Assembly: GCA_029961105.1 (NCBI GenBank) | Contig: JASBVO010000010.1 | Location: forward strand, 1 to 64,000 | Direction: 5' to 3' | DNA from: Micrococcus sp. | Lineage (GTDB): Bacteria > Actinomycetota > Actinomycetes > Actinomycetales > Micrococcaceae | DNA length: 64,000 nucleotides | In this document: in pieces, positions 45,623-54,823 of the stretch | How the letters are laid out: every line of letters starts with the position of its first letter | Position numbering within the stretch: the stretch's first letter is position 1 | The notes under the pieces: model-generated | Databases searched by the model: none | Told to the model about the DNA's origin: nothing | The model's input: the letters and a program-made list of their open reading frames with translations, nothing else | Program-made: the position numbers and the translations under genes

Positions 45623-46171
45623 TCACTGTTCCTCGGCGCCGTAGGCGTCCTGGGCGGCCTCCAGGAGACCTTCGATGCTGAGCTTCACCATGCCCATCAT
45701 CGCCCGCTGCACGCGGGCGGCGGCGTCGCGGTCCTCGCCGGCCAACAGCTCCAGCAGCACGGTGGGGACCACCTGCCAGCGCATCCCGTAGCGGTCCTGG
45801 AGCCAGCCGCAGGCCACCTCCGTCCCGCCTCCCGCGGTGAGCGCCGACCAGAAGTGGTCCACCTCCTCCTGGTTCGAGCACAGCACCTGTACGGAGACGG
45901 CGTCGGTGTACGGCACCGCCTGGGCGGGGTCGTTGAGCGCGACGAAGCGCTGGCCGTCCAGGGTGAAGGACACCGTGAGCACGTCGCCGGCGCGCAGGTG
46001 CACCTCCTCACCGGAGGGCACCACGTCGGCGGCGCTGCGCTGGACGGCGTCCAGGTGGGTGTCGGGCCGGTAGCCGGAGAAGGCGTCCACGTAGAACCGC
46101 GCGGCCTCCTCGGCCTGCCCGGTGGACCACAGGCAGGTGACCAGTTGGGACGGGGATCCTGACTCGGTCAT
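45623..46171 (-). CDS. PhnB-like VOC-fold protein
   Basis: A 182-residue protein of the PhnB/3-demethylubiquinone methyltransferase-like VOC group: QLVTCLWSTGQAEEAARFYVDAFSG at the start, LTVSFTLDGQRFVALNDP, QVLCSNQEEVDHFWSALTAGGGTEVACGWLQDRYGMRWQVVP. Despite the family name these are usually not methyltransferases; function unknown. GGAGAGGAA precedes the ATG. Convergent with the methyltransferase, 10 nt apart. Confidence 0.85.
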   Translation of the reverse strand: MTESGSPSQLVTCLWSTGQAEEAARFYVDAFSGYRPDTHLDAVQRSAADVVPSGEEVHLRAGDVLTVSFTLDGQRFVALNDPAQAVPYTDAVSVQVLCSNQEEVDHFWSALTAGGGTEVACGWLQDRYGMRWQVVPTVLLELLAGEDRDAAARVQRAMMGMVKLSIEGLLEAAQDAYGAEEQ

Positions 46172-46296
46172 GACGGTTCCTCTCCGTCAGCGTTCTCGGC
46201 GGCGTTGTCCGCCACCCCATTGTCACGCCGCCGGGCCTCCCGGCACCACCGTGCACCGTTCGCCGTTCACGGCCGCGCGAAGGCCGGTGGGGCGGC

Positions 46297-47958
46297 TCAG
46301 GCGTAGTTCGGGACGATGGTGCGCCGGATGGCCTGGGCGATCCTCGAGTAGTCCGCCAGCGGGTCCCTGCCCAACACGGCGGCCCAGTACTGCAGCATGT
46401 CCTCCATGTACCGGTGCCCGTGGCCTCCGGGCACCGCCACGGACTGCGGCATGTCCGAGGCGACCTGCCAGAACGTCACCCACGGCATCCAGCGCAGGTT
46501 CCGGGACACGTCCAGCCCGGCCCGCTCCTTGGCCCAGTCGGGCTTGCGCCACATCAGGTCCGGGCTCCACCACACCACCGGATCGGAGGCATGCTGGGCC
46601 ACCACGATCCGAGTGCCGTCCCACTCGCCGAACGGGACGCCGTTGTAGTCGGTGACCAGGTCCTCGGGGCGCGTGGCGAAGCGGACGTGCCGGCCGTCGT
46701 CGATCACGGGGGCGATCTCCGGGGTGCCGCGCCGGCGGAACGGGACCAGGGACCGCCAGAACTCCGCGAACCGCGGCAGCCCGGACCAGACGGCGCCGTC
46801 CACCCGGGCGATCATGTCCTCCAGGTCCTCGAAGGCCTGGGTGCCGCCGAGCGCACCGAGGGACTCCCCGCCGACCAGCAGCTTCGGCCGGTGGCCCGCC
46901 GGCAGCCTGTCCAGCTCGGATTCGATCGCGGACAGCAGCGTGCTGGCGGCGAGCACGGGCGTGGTGCGGTCGGCGAAGAACGCCACCCCGGAGGGCAGGT
47001 AGGTGTACTGCATCGAGGCCAGTGCGCAGTTGCCGCCGGTGAGGAACTCCACCGAGGACGCGCTCCACTCCTGCAGCCAGCCGGTGCCGGTGGTGGTCAG
47101 CACCAGCAGCACCTCACGCTCGAAGGCACCGGTGCGGTGCAGTTCGGCGACGACGGCGGCGGCCGTGGCCTCCAGGCCCCGGCCCTCCTGCCAGCCGGCG
47201 TAGGCCCGGATCGGCGTCATCGCCGGCTCGCCGGTGGCCTCGGCGATGTCCACGGCGCGCGGACCGTCCGAGACCACCGCCTGGCCCTTGGCCCCCAGCG
47301 TGTGCCAGGCCTCGAGGGAGGCCTCGGAGCCGGAGCGTTCCGGCTCGACCGGCGGCACCCGACCCGGCAGCAGCTTGGCGTTCGTCTCCTGGGCCGCCTT
47401 GGACAGGCGCTCCAGCAGGCGGCGGTAGACCACCTTGTCCAGGACGAAGGCGGTGGCGGTGGCGGTGGCGGTGGCCCCCACGGTGGCCGCCACCGGGGCC
47501 GGCAGCAGCGGCTTGAGCGCCCGGGAGGCGGTGCCGGCGACACCGTGGATGCCGCGCCCGATGCTGACCAGGCCTGCCGTCAGGGCCAGTCCGCCGGCGA
47601 CCCCGAGGACGTGTTCACGGGTCCGGATGGGGCGGGCCTCCATCAGCCCCGCGATCTCCGCCTGGGCCTTGAGGCTGCGCAGCCAGGCGATGCCGCTCAC
47701 GCCGAACATCACCCAGGGGGCGGCCTTCTCCAGCGGCCTGATGCGTTCCGGGTCCACCGTGACCGAGATCCCGAGGGCGCGGCCGGCGCCGCGCACCGCC
47801 GCGCGGCCGGCAGCGCCGACCACGTACCCGAAGGTCTGGGAGAAGGCGGTGCCCACGGAGGTCATCCACCAGGTCCGTGGGATGAAGCTGGGCGAGAGGG
47901 ACACCCAGCTCATGACGTGGGCACCGGTGAGCCCTGCCCCGTCAGGTCTAAGCCGCAT
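46297..47958 (-). CDS. DUF2319 alpha/beta-hydrolase membrane protein (Rv1069c-like)
   Basis: A 553-residue protein of the actinobacterial Abhydrolase_9 family. The N-terminal half has several hydrophobic segments; the C-terminal half carries the nucleophile elbow LLVGGESLGALGG and the EVLLVLTTTGTGWLQEWSASSVEFLTGG and DPVVWWSPDLMWRKPDW blocks that mark this family. It is probably a membrane-bound lipase/esterase of unknown substrate. CATAAT (47971-47966) ends 7 nt before the ATG at 47958 and overlaps the ATG at 47967, so the later start is chosen. Confidence 0.85.
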   Translation of the reverse strand: MRLRPDGAGLTGAHVMSWVSLSPSFIPRTWWMTSVGTAFSQTFGYVVGAAGRAAVRGAGRALGISVTVDPERIRPLEKAAPWVMFGVSGIAWLRSLKAQAEIAGLMEARPIRTREHVLGVAGGLALTAGLVSIGRGIHGVAGTASRALKPLLPAPVAATVGATATATATAFVLDKVVYRRLLERLSKAAQETNAKLLPGRVPPVEPERSGSEASLEAWHTLGAKGQAVVSDGPRAVDIAEATGEPAMTPIRAYAGWQEGRGLEATAAAVVAELHRTGAFEREVLLVLTTTGTGWLQEWSASSVEFLTGGNCALASMQYTYLPSGVAFFADRTTPVLAASTLLSAIESELDRLPAGHRPKLLVGGESLGALGGTQAFEDLEDMIARVDGAVWSGLPRFAEFWRSLVPFRRRGTPEIAPVIDDGRHVRFATRPEDLVTDYNGVPFGEWDGTRIVVAQHASDPVVWWSPDLMWRKPDWAKERAGLDVSRNLRWMPWVTFWQVASDMPQSVAVPGGHGHRYMEDMLQYWAAVLGRDPLADYSRIAQAIRRTIVPNYA

Positions 47959-48094
47959 GATCTCCATTATGCCCACCCGGCCAGGCGCGTTGCGCCGCCC
48001 GGGGATGTCGGTCCCGTCACGGCCGGCCCGCCGATCCTTCCGCCACCTGCCTGTCGGTTCGGTGATCGAAGGCGGCACGGGGACAATGGAACCC

Positions 48095-48886
48095 ATGACC
48101 TCACCTGTAGCCTCCGGCCTGCTCTCCGCGACCTCCGCGTCGCCCGTCCTCGCGAGCACGGGCGGTGCCGGAGCCGGCGGCGGGGTGTCCTACGGCTGGC
48201 TCGGGGACATCGTCGTGGCGATCATGGAGGCGATCGGCCCGATCGGCGTGGCCCTGGCCGTCTTCGCCGAGAACCTGTTCCCGCCGATCCCGTCCGAGCT
48301 GATCCTGCCCCTGGCCGGGTTCACCGCCGCCGGCGGGTCGTTCGGACCGTGGGAGGCCACGATCTGGGCGACGGTCGGCTCCGTGGTCGGCGCCCTGCTG
48401 CTCTACGGCATCGGAGCCTGGCTGGGCCGGCGCCGCATGTACCTGATCGTCGACTGGCTGCCGCTGGTGGACATCGAGGACGTGGAGAAGACCGAGCGCT
48501 GGTTCAACCGGTACGGGTACTGGACCGTGTTCCTGGGCCGCATGGTGCCGATCTTCCGTTCGCTGATCTCGATCCCGGCCGGCATCGAGCGGATGAACCT
48601 GTGGCTGTTCAGCCTCTACACCCTGCTCGGCTCGGCGATCTGGAACACGATCTTCGTCTGGGGCGGCTTCCTGCTCGGGGACAACTGGCACCTGGTCTCG
48701 GACTACGCGGACGTGTTCTCCAACATCGTGCTGATCGCGGTGATCGCGTTCCTCGTCTACTGGGTCACCGCGCGCATCCTCCGCAACCGCCGCCGCGCCC
48801 GGGACCCGCACTACGTGGCCCCGTCCGCCGAGGAGGCCGCCGCCCGCATGGACGCGCTGCTCGGCGAGCCGGCCCGCCGCCGTTGA
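48095..48886 (+). CDS. DedA-family membrane protein
   Basis: A 263-residue DedA/SNARE-associated protein. It shows FAENLFPPIPSELILPLAGF, GALLLYGIGAWLGRR, the RYGYWTVFLGRMVPIFRSLISIPAGIERM block with conserved acidic/Arg residues, and WNTIFVWGGFLLG. DedA proteins flip or distribute lipids and affect proton-motive force. The ATG at 48095 follows GACAAT by 7 nt (leaderless); the ATG at 48086 overlaps that box. Confidence 0.92.
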   Translation: MTSPVASGLLSATSASPVLASTGGAGAGGGVSYGWLGDIVVAIMEAIGPIGVALAVFAENLFPPIPSELILPLAGFTAAGGSFGPWEATIWATVGSVVGALLLYGIGAWLGRRRMYLIVDWLPLVDIEDVEKTERWFNRYGYWTVFLGRMVPIFRSLISIPAGIERMNLWLFSLYTLLGSAIWNTIFVWGGFLLGDNWHLVSDYADVFSNIVLIAVIAFLVYWVTARILRNRRRARDPHYVAPSAEEAAARMDALLGEPARRR

Positions 48887-48910
48887 CCTGCCGTTGACCT
48901 GCCGTTGACC
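48881..48910. repeat. Tandem 11-bp repeat at the dedA stop
   Basis: CGTTGACCTGC twice plus a third partial copy, spanning the dedA stop codon and running into the left arm of the hairpin at 48901. Probably slippage duplication of a hairpin arm. Confidence 0.7.
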
Positions 48911-48939
48911 GGTCGCCCAGCGGTGAACCGGTCAACGGC
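48901..48939. terminator. Bidirectional hairpin between dedA and yccF
   Basis: Perfect 13-bp inverted repeat GCCGTTGACCGGT / ACCGGTCAACGGC with a 13-nt loop, between convergent genes. No U-run. Acts as a likely terminator for both directions. Confidence 0.7.
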
Positions 48940-48945
48940 AGCCGG

Positions 48946-49374
48946 TCAGCGGTAGCCGGCCCGCGAGGCCGGGACGTACTGCGGCAACGACCGCGCCTGG
49001 CCGGAGTCCACGATCCGCTTGCCCAGCGGCAGCAGGGAGACGGGGATCATCCGCAGGTTGGCGATCCCCAGCGGGATGCCGATGATCGAGACGAACATCG
49101 GGATGGACGTCAGCACGTGCCCGATCGCGATCCACAGCCCGGCCACGAGGAACCAGATGAGGTTGCCCAGCCCGCTCCAGAAGCCGCCGCCAGGCCGGTC
49201 GTCCACGACCACCCGGCCGAAGGGCCACAGGGCGTAGCCGGCGATCCGGAATGAGGCGATGCCGAACGGGATGGTGATGACCAGGACGCAGCAGACGATC
49301 CCGGCCAGCACGTAGCCCAGCGCCAGCCAGAGTCCGCCGAAGAGCAGCCAGATGAGGTTGAGGACGAGGTTCAT
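48946..49374 (-). CDS. YccF domain protein
   Basis: A 142-residue inner-membrane protein with two copies of the YccF domain: LNLIWLLFGGLWLALGYVLAGI...ITIPFGIASFRIAGYALWPFGR and NLIWFLVAGLWIAIGHVLTSI...IGIPLGIANLRMIPVSLLPLGK. Function unknown. The ATG at 49374 matches the family start. Confidence 0.92.
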   Translation of the reverse strand: MNLVLNLIWLLFGGLWLALGYVLAGIVCCVLVITIPFGIASFRIAGYALWPFGRVVVDDRPGGGFWSGLGNLIWFLVAGLWIAIGHVLTSIPMFVSIIGIPLGIANLRMIPVSLLPLGKRIVDSGQARSLPQYVPASRAGYR

Positions 49375-49441
49375 GCCCCCATCGTCCCAGCCTGCGGCTA
49401 CGCTGGCGAGTGCTGAGTCCACCGATCCTGCGGAGAACCAC

Positions 49442-51586
49442 ATGTCAGAGCGCAGTCCGCGTCGTGGGCAGGCCGCGTCCGGGGCCGCCCGCCTCCCTGC
49501 CCGCGCACCCCGACCGTCCCGGCTGGTCCGTGGCGTGGCGCTCGGCGCGACGGCGGCCCTGCTGCTGTCCACCACCGGCTGCTTCGGCCCGTCCCGGCCG
49601 TCGCCCGATGACACCGCCGCCGCGCTCGCCGAGGCCATCGGGAACAACGACTTCTCCGCCCTGGACCTCACGGCGTCCTCGGCCGGGGTCCCGGATCAGA
49701 TCACCGAGGCATTGGGAGGACTGGGCGACCGGCCCACCCATGTGTCGTTCCCCGCCGCCACCGTTGACGAGGACGACCCGGACCGGGCCACGGCCCGTTT
49801 CACCATCGGCCGCACCCTGCGGCAGGGTTCGGACGGCAGTTCAGGGACCCACAGCGACCCGGCCGTGGGCCGGGTCGTCTGGACCTACGACACGGCCGCG
49901 GACCTGGTCTGGGACGAGGAGGCACAGATCTGGCGCGTGGACCTGCGGCCGGACGACGCCGTCGCCGGGCTGGCCCCGGGCGGCACCGTCAGGTTCCACC
50001 GCACGCCCGGCGAGCGCGGGGACATCCTGGACGCCGCCGGGGACCCGCTGATGATGGAACGCGACGTGGCGGTGCTCGGCCTGGACAAGGCCCACATCGA
50101 GCCGGACCAGGTCGCCGATTCCGCCCGGCAGGTGGCCGAGCTGGCCGAGGTGGACGTGGAGGCCTTCATGGCCCGCGCCGAGGCCGCCGGTGACAAGGCC
50201 TTCGTGGAGGCCATCACCCTCCGGGCCGACGGGAGCACCGGCATTCCCGTGGACGAGCTCGCCCGGATCCCGGGCGGCCGGGTCCTCGAGGACACCGCCG
50301 TCCTGGCGCCCACCCGCACCTTCGCCCGGGACGTGCTGGGCACCTACGGCGAGCCCTCCGCCGAACAGGTCGAGGCCTCCGACGGCGAGCTGCGGGCCGG
50401 CGTCGAGGCCGGGCTCTCCGGGCTCCAGGCCGATTGGGAGGACCACCTGGCCGGCGCTCCCGGCCTGGCGATCACCATCGACAACCCGGAAGAACCGGCC
50501 GGCTCGGGACCGGGGGCGGACGGCGGCGGCGCCGCACCGTCCGCGTCCGCGGCGCCCTCCCGCGGCGGGACCGCCGCCGGGTCGCCGTCCGGGGCGGCGG
50601 CGTCGTTCCCGGACGTGACCGCCTTCGAGACGGAGCCCGTGGCAGGCCGGGACCTCGCGTCCACCCTGGACCGGAGGATCCAGGCGGAGGCGGAGACGGT
50701 GGTCGAGGCCGCCGAGGTGCCCGCCGGGCTGGTGGCCATCCGCCCCTCGGACGGGCACGTGCTGGCCGCGGCGTCCGGGCCCGAGGGCTGGCCGGTGGCC
50801 GTGTCCGGATCCTATGCGCCGGGCTCGACGTTCAAGGTCGTCACCACGCTGGCGCTGCTGCGGGCCGGCCTCGACCCGGAGGAGACGGTGCAGTGCCCGG
50901 CCACCCTGAACGTGGGCGGCATGGTCGTGGGGAACTACGACGGCTACCCGAACTCCTCCGTGGGCGCCATCCCGTTCACCGAGGCCTTCGCCGAGTCCTG
51001 CAACACCGTCTTCGTCGGCGCCCATGAGGACATCTCGGCCGCCGACGAGGCGGAGGCGGCGCGGGCCCTGGGGTTGGACCCGGACCCCGTGACCGGGCTC
51101 GAGGCCGCCTTCCTGGGCTCCGTCCCGGACGATTCCACGGGCACCGAGCACGCCGCCAACCTCTTCGGCCAGGGCGTGGTGGAGGCCTCCCCGCTGGGCA
51201 TGGCCACCGTGGCCGCCTCCGTGGCCGCCGGGCACACCGTCCGTCCGGTCTTCGTCTCCGATCCCGCCGTGGACGCCCCGGCACCCCCGGAGACGGGAGT
51301 CACCGAGGAGGAGGCGGCACAGTTGCGGTCCCTGATGTCCGGCGTCGTGGAGACGGGCACGGCCGAGATGCTGCAGGACGTCCCCGGCTCCCCGGTGCTG
51401 GCCAAGACCGGCACCGCCCAGTTCGTGGCCGACGGCGAGGACCTCGCCCACACCTGGCTCATCGCGATCCACGGGGACCTGGCCGTGGCGCTGTTCTTCA
51501 ACGAGGGCCTGGGCGGCGGGCACGACAACGGCCCGGTGGTGCGGGACTTCCTGACCGCGGTGGAGGGGATCGTCCCCTCGGCGTGA
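49442..51586 (+). CDS. Penicillin-binding lipoprotein (class B-type transpeptidase)
   Basis: A 714-residue protein. The N-terminus is basic, then hydrophobic, ending in LLLSTTGC, a lipobox, as in the mycobacterial penicillin-binding lipoprotein Rv2864c. An NTF2-like MecA_N domain follows (FSALDLTASSAGVPDQI), then a dimerisation region (HRTPGERGDIL), a low-complexity Gly/Ala/Ser insert at about residues 350-390, and the transpeptidase with STFK (APGSTFKVV), SCN (AESCNTVFV) and KTGTA. It crosslinks peptidoglycan. The ATG at 49442 is supported by the signal peptide. Confidence 0.93.
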   Translation: MSERSPRRGQAASGAARLPARAPRPSRLVRGVALGATAALLLSTTGCFGPSRPSPDDTAAALAEAIGNNDFSALDLTASSAGVPDQITEALGGLGDRPTHVSFPAATVDEDDPDRATARFTIGRTLRQGSDGSSGTHSDPAVGRVVWTYDTAADLVWDEEAQIWRVDLRPDDAVAGLAPGGTVRFHRTPGERGDILDAAGDPLMMERDVAVLGLDKAHIEPDQVADSARQVAELAEVDVEAFMARAEAAGDKAFVEAITLRADGSTGIPVDELARIPGGRVLEDTAVLAPTRTFARDVLGTYGEPSAEQVEASDGELRAGVEAGLSGLQADWEDHLAGAPGLAITIDNPEEPAGSGPGADGGGAAPSASAAPSRGGTAAGSPSGAAASFPDVTAFETEPVAGRDLASTLDRRIQAEAETVVEAAEVPAGLVAIRPSDGHVLAAASGPEGWPVAVSGSYAPGSTFKVVTTLALLRAGLDPEETVQCPATLNVGGMVVGNYDGYPNSSVGAIPFTEAFAESCNTVFVGAHEDISAADEAEAARALGLDPDPVTGLEAAFLGSVPDDSTGTEHAANLFGQGVVEASPLGMATVAASVAAGHTVRPVFVSDPAVDAPAPPETGVTEEEAAQLRSLMSGVVETGTAEMLQDVPGSPVLAKTGTAQFVADGEDLAHTWLIAIHGDLAVALFFNEGLGGGHDNGPVVRDFLTAVEGIVPSA

Positions 51587-51625
51587 GGTCTCGCCGGGAC
51601 CGGCGGCGGTAGCCTTGAAGGCCTG

Positions 51626-52570
51626 ATGAGCAGCGAGCACCCTTCCCCCAGCCACCCCGCCCCGGCGCAGCACGCCCACGGCCACAACCCCCACCCGGAC
51701 CCGGAGCTGTACCGCACCGAGCCGGTGTCCTTCGTGCGCCGCGGCGACCGGCTGAACCCGCGGCGGCAGAAGACGTGGGACCGCTCCCGGGACAGGTACA
51801 TCGTGGACGTGCCCCGGGACCGCGCCACCACCTCCGTGGCCGCCGGCGCCCAGGTCGACTGGAGCGCGGTGTTCGGCCGCAGCGCCCCGCTCGTGGTGGA
51901 CATCGGCTGCGGCCTCGGGGAGTCGACGATCCAGGGCGCGGTGGACCGTCCCGAGGCCGACTTCCTGGCCGTGGAGGTCTACACCCCGGGGCTGGCCGCG
52001 CTGCTGATGGAGATCGAGGACCGGGAGCTGACCAACGTCCGGGGCGTGCAGGCCAACGCCCCGGAGGTGCTGGACCACTTGCTGGCCCCCGGCTCGGCGC
52101 AGGAGGTCTGGGTGTTCTTCCCGGACCCGTGGCACAAGACCCGCCACCACAAGCGCCGGCTGGTCTCCGCCGCCTTCGCCGACCGGGTGGCCCGCGTGCT
52201 GGCGCCCGGTGGCGTGCTGCGGCTGGCCACCGACTGGTCCAGCTATGCCGTGCACATGCGCGAGGTCATGGAGGCCCACCCGGAGTTCGTCAACCTGCAC
52301 CCCGGGCGCGCGGCCGGGCAGGAGTCCCCGCTGACCCGGGTGCGGGCCGAGGGCCGGGAACTGCAGGTCGGCGCGCAGCCGATCACCCCGGACTCCACCG
52401 GCTCGCGCGCGGGGCTGAGCGAGGCGGCCGCCGGGGCCGGCGTCGAGGACCCGGTGGACCACGACGGCGGCTGGGCCCCACGGTTCGACGGCCGCCCGCT
52501 GACCAGCTTCGAGGCCAAGGCGTTGCGGGCCGGCCGGCTGGTCTTCGACCTCACCTACCGCCGCCGCTGA
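51626..52570 (+). CDS. trmB: tRNA (guanine-N7-)-methyltransferase
   Basis: A 314-residue TrmB. FVRRGDRLNPRRQKTWDR precedes the SAM motif VVDIGCGLGESTI, then FLAVEVYTPGLAALLMEIE and the family hallmark VWVFFPDPWHKTRHHKRRLV. It makes m7G46 in tRNA. The N-terminal 30 residues are His/Pro-rich, and a Gly/Ala-rich insert (about residues 255-285) lengthens it relative to the usual 240-260 residues. A TAGCCT box is 10 nt upstream. Confidence 0.95.
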   Translation: MSSEHPSPSHPAPAQHAHGHNPHPDPELYRTEPVSFVRRGDRLNPRRQKTWDRSRDRYIVDVPRDRATTSVAAGAQVDWSAVFGRSAPLVVDIGCGLGESTIQGAVDRPEADFLAVEVYTPGLAALLMEIEDRELTNVRGVQANAPEVLDHLLAPGSAQEVWVFFPDPWHKTRHHKRRLVSAAFADRVARVLAPGGVLRLATDWSSYAVHMREVMEAHPEFVNLHPGRAAGQESPLTRVRAEGRELQVGAQPITPDSTGSRAGLSEAAAGAGVEDPVDHDGGWAPRFDGRPLTSFEAKALRAGRLVFDLTYRRR

Positions 52571-52733
52571 GCCGCGCCCGGCCCACAGTCGCCTTTGCGG
52601 CCGGGCACGCCGCAGGGAATACTGGGACGCCGGACCACCGACCACCGACCTTGAGCCCCGCGCGCCAGGCCTTCGCCCGCCGGGCGCCGGCTGCCGTGAC
52701 CGAGGGCCCCGGTCACGACGAAGGGACCCCCGG

Positions 52734-54704
52734 GTGCCGGACACCTCGCCTTCCCCCGCAGCCTCGCCTTCCCCCGCAGCCCCGCCTTCCCCCGCAGCAC
52801 AGGACCACCGCACCGGACGCTCCCCCGGTGTCCCGACCGGGCGTTCCGGCCGGGACACCGGGGAGAGCCCCGGCGCCGTGGGCCTCTACCCGCACGACAT
52901 CCACCCCGGCCTGGTCCCGGGCATCGGCGTGGACGAGCAGCGCAACCGCTTCGGGCTGGACCGGGTGGTCTTCGGCGTCACGGCGGTGCTGATCGTCGCC
53001 TTCGTGGCCTGGGGCATCACCGCGCCCGAGTCGGTGGGGCAGGTCTCGGCCACCGCCTTCGGCTGGGCCATGACCAATGCCGGCTGGCTGCTCAACCTCA
53101 CCCTGATGGTGTGCGTGGTGGTGATGGTGGTCCTCGCCTTCGGACGCTTCGGGCGCATCCGGCTGGGCAAGGACGACGAGGAGCCGGAGTTCTCCCGGTT
53201 CTCCTGGGTCGCCATGATGTTCTCCGCGGGCATCGGCGTCGGGATCTTCTTCTTCGGCCCCTCGGAACCGCTGAGCCACTTCACCTCGCCCCCGCCGCAC
53301 ACCGTGGAGGCGGGCACCCCCGAGGCCCTGCACCAGGCCATGGCCCAGTCCCACTACCACTGGGGACTGCACGCCTGGGCGCTCTATGCGCTGGTCGGCG
53401 GCGCCATCGCCTACTCCTCGTACCGGCGCGGCCGGGTCTCGCTCGTCAGCTCGGTGTTCCGGTCCCTGTTCGGTGAACGCCACACCGACGGCGTCGCCGG
53501 CAGGATCGTGGACGTCTTCGCCATCATCGCCACCCTGTTCGGCACCGCCGCGACCCTGGGCATCGCGGCCATCCAGATCGGCGAGGGCGTCTCGATCATC
53601 GGCGGCGTCGGCCCGATGGGCAACACCGTGCTGCTGGTGATCATCGCCGTGCTGACCCTGGCGTTCATCATCAGCGCCGTCTCCGGCGTGACCCGGGGAA
53701 TCCGCTATCTCTCCAACATCAACATCACGCTGACGCTGGGCTCGGTGCTGTTCGTGTTCATCGCCGGTCCCACGCTGTTCCTGCTCAACCTCGTGCCCTC
53801 CGGCATCATGCAGTACGTCAACGAGATCCCGGCGATGATGGGCAAGTCGCTGTCCTGGGGCCCGGAGGCCGTGGAGTTCCAGGCCGCCTGGACGGCGTTC
53901 TACTGGGCCTGGTGGATCGCCTGGACGCCGTTCGTGGGCATGTTCATCGCCCGGATCTCCCGGGGCCGCACCCTGCGCGAGTTCGTGCTCGTGGCCATGG
54001 GGGTGCCGACGGCGATCCTCATCCTCGCCTTCTCGATCTTCGGCGGCACCGCGATCTGGATGAACACCCAGGGCGTGCCCGGTTTCGACGGCAGCGCCAC
54101 TCCCGAGCAGGTGCTGTTCAGCATGTTCGGCCAGTTCCCGCTGAGCCAGTTCACCCCGTTCGTGCTGATCGTCATCCTGTCCATCTTCTTCGTCACCTCC
54201 GCCGACTCGGCCTCCGTGGTCATGGGCACGATGTCCTCGCGGGGCAACCCGGCGCCGCGGACGTGGGTCGTGGTGTTCTGGGGCCTGTGCATGATGGGCA
54301 TCGCGGTGGTGATGCTGCTGACCGGGGGCGAGACCGCCCTGACCGGCCTGCAGAACCTGACGATCCTCATCGCCCTGCCGTTCTCCGTCGTCCTGCTGCT
54401 GATGATCGTGGCCTTCATCAAGGACCTGACCACGGACCCGGCCGCCATCCGCCGCGACTTCGCGGTCACCGCCCTGTCCAACGCGGTCCGCCGCGGCATC
54501 GAGGACCACGGCGACGACTTCGAGCTGTCCGTCCGCCGCGCCCCCGAGGGCCGCGGGGCCGGGGCCGACTTCGACTCCACGGCCGAGCAGGTGACGGAGT
54601 GGTACCGGCGCACCGACGAGGAGGGCAACCCCGTGGAGTACGACTACGAGACCGGCACCTACGCCGACGATATCCCGGACGCCGCAGGAGCGGCGCGCCC
54701 CTGA
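52734..54704 (+). CDS. BCCT-family transporter (second copy)
   Basis: A 656-residue betaine/choline/carnitine-type carrier with twelve membrane helices. It has FSAGIGVGIFFFGPSEPLSHF, SHYHWGLHAWALYALVGGAIAY and FYWAWWIAWTPFVGMFIARISRGRT. The glycine-rich helix differs from the betaine-island copy (GIGVGI versus GMGIGL), so substrate or coupling ion may differ; osmoprotectant uptake is the likely role. The GTG start has GAAGGG upstream. The N-terminus carries a triple 18-bp repeat (SPSPAA units), and the C-terminal tail is long and acidic, as in osmosensing carriers. Confidence 0.9.
   Translation: MPDTSPSPAASPSPAAPPSPAAQDHRTGRSPGVPTGRSGRDTGESPGAVGLYPHDIHPGLVPGIGVDEQRNRFGLDRVVFGVTAVLIVAFVAWGITAPESVGQVSATAFGWAMTNAGWLLNLTLMVCVVVMVVLAFGRFGRIRLGKDDEEPEFSRFSWVAMMFSAGIGVGIFFFGPSEPLSHFTSPPPHTVEAGTPEALHQAMAQSHYHWGLHAWALYALVGGAIAYSSYRRGRVSLVSSVFRSLFGERHTDGVAGRIVDVFAIIATLFGTAATLGIAAIQIGEGVSIIGGVGPMGNTVLLVIIAVLTLAFIISAVSGVTRGIRYLSNINITLTLGSVLFVFIAGPTLFLLNLVPSGIMQYVNEIPAMMGKSLSWGPEAVEFQAAWTAFYWAWWIAWTPFVGMFIARISRGRTLREFVLVAMGVPTAILILAFSIFGGTAIWMNTQGVPGFDGSATPEQVLFSMFGQFPLSQFTPFVLIVILSIFFVTSADSASVVMGTMSSRGNPAPRTWVVVFWGLCMMGIAVVMLLTGGETALTGLQNLTILIALPFSVVLLLMIVAFIKDLTTDPAAIRRDFAVTALSNAVRRGIEDHGDDFELSVRRAPEGRGAGADFDSTAEQVTEWYRRTDEEGNPVEYDYETGTYADDIPDAAGAARP
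52744..52797 (+). repeat. Three tandem 18-bp repeats in the BCCT gene
   Basis: CCTCGCCTTCCCCCGCAG twice, then a copy with one change, in frame, encoding repeated SPSPAA/PPSPAA near the N-terminus of the carrier. Copy number could vary between strains without a frameshift. Confidence 0.8.
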
Positions 54705-54750
54705 GCCCGCCCTCCGCACGCCGGTGGCGGGGGCTCCTCCTGCATCCAGC

Positions 54751-54806
54751 GGTCAAAAGGTGACGCGGATCCCCGGAGAACCCGGGCCGAGCGTCATCTT
54801 CTGACC
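54751..54806. terminator. Hairpin between the BCCT gene and the hsp operon end
   Basis: 16-nt outer arms GGTCAAAAGGTGACGC and GCGTCATCTTCTGACC pair at 14 positions around an inner CCCGG/CCGGG-type stem. It lies between convergent genes and includes short A and T runs in the arms, so it could terminate both. Confidence 0.6.
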
Positions 54807-54823
54807 TTCAGTTCCTCCGGGGG

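Noticed and set aside
49841-52858. 1005-codon minus-strand frame across the penicillin-binding lipoprotein and trmB
   Set aside because: Low-complexity Gly/Arg/His/Val composition, no family motif, and it crosses two well-supported genes on the other strand.
52713-54719. 668-codon minus-strand frame opposite the second BCCT gene
   Set aside because: Shadow of the membrane-protein frame; Asp/His/Gly/Arg-rich with no domain.
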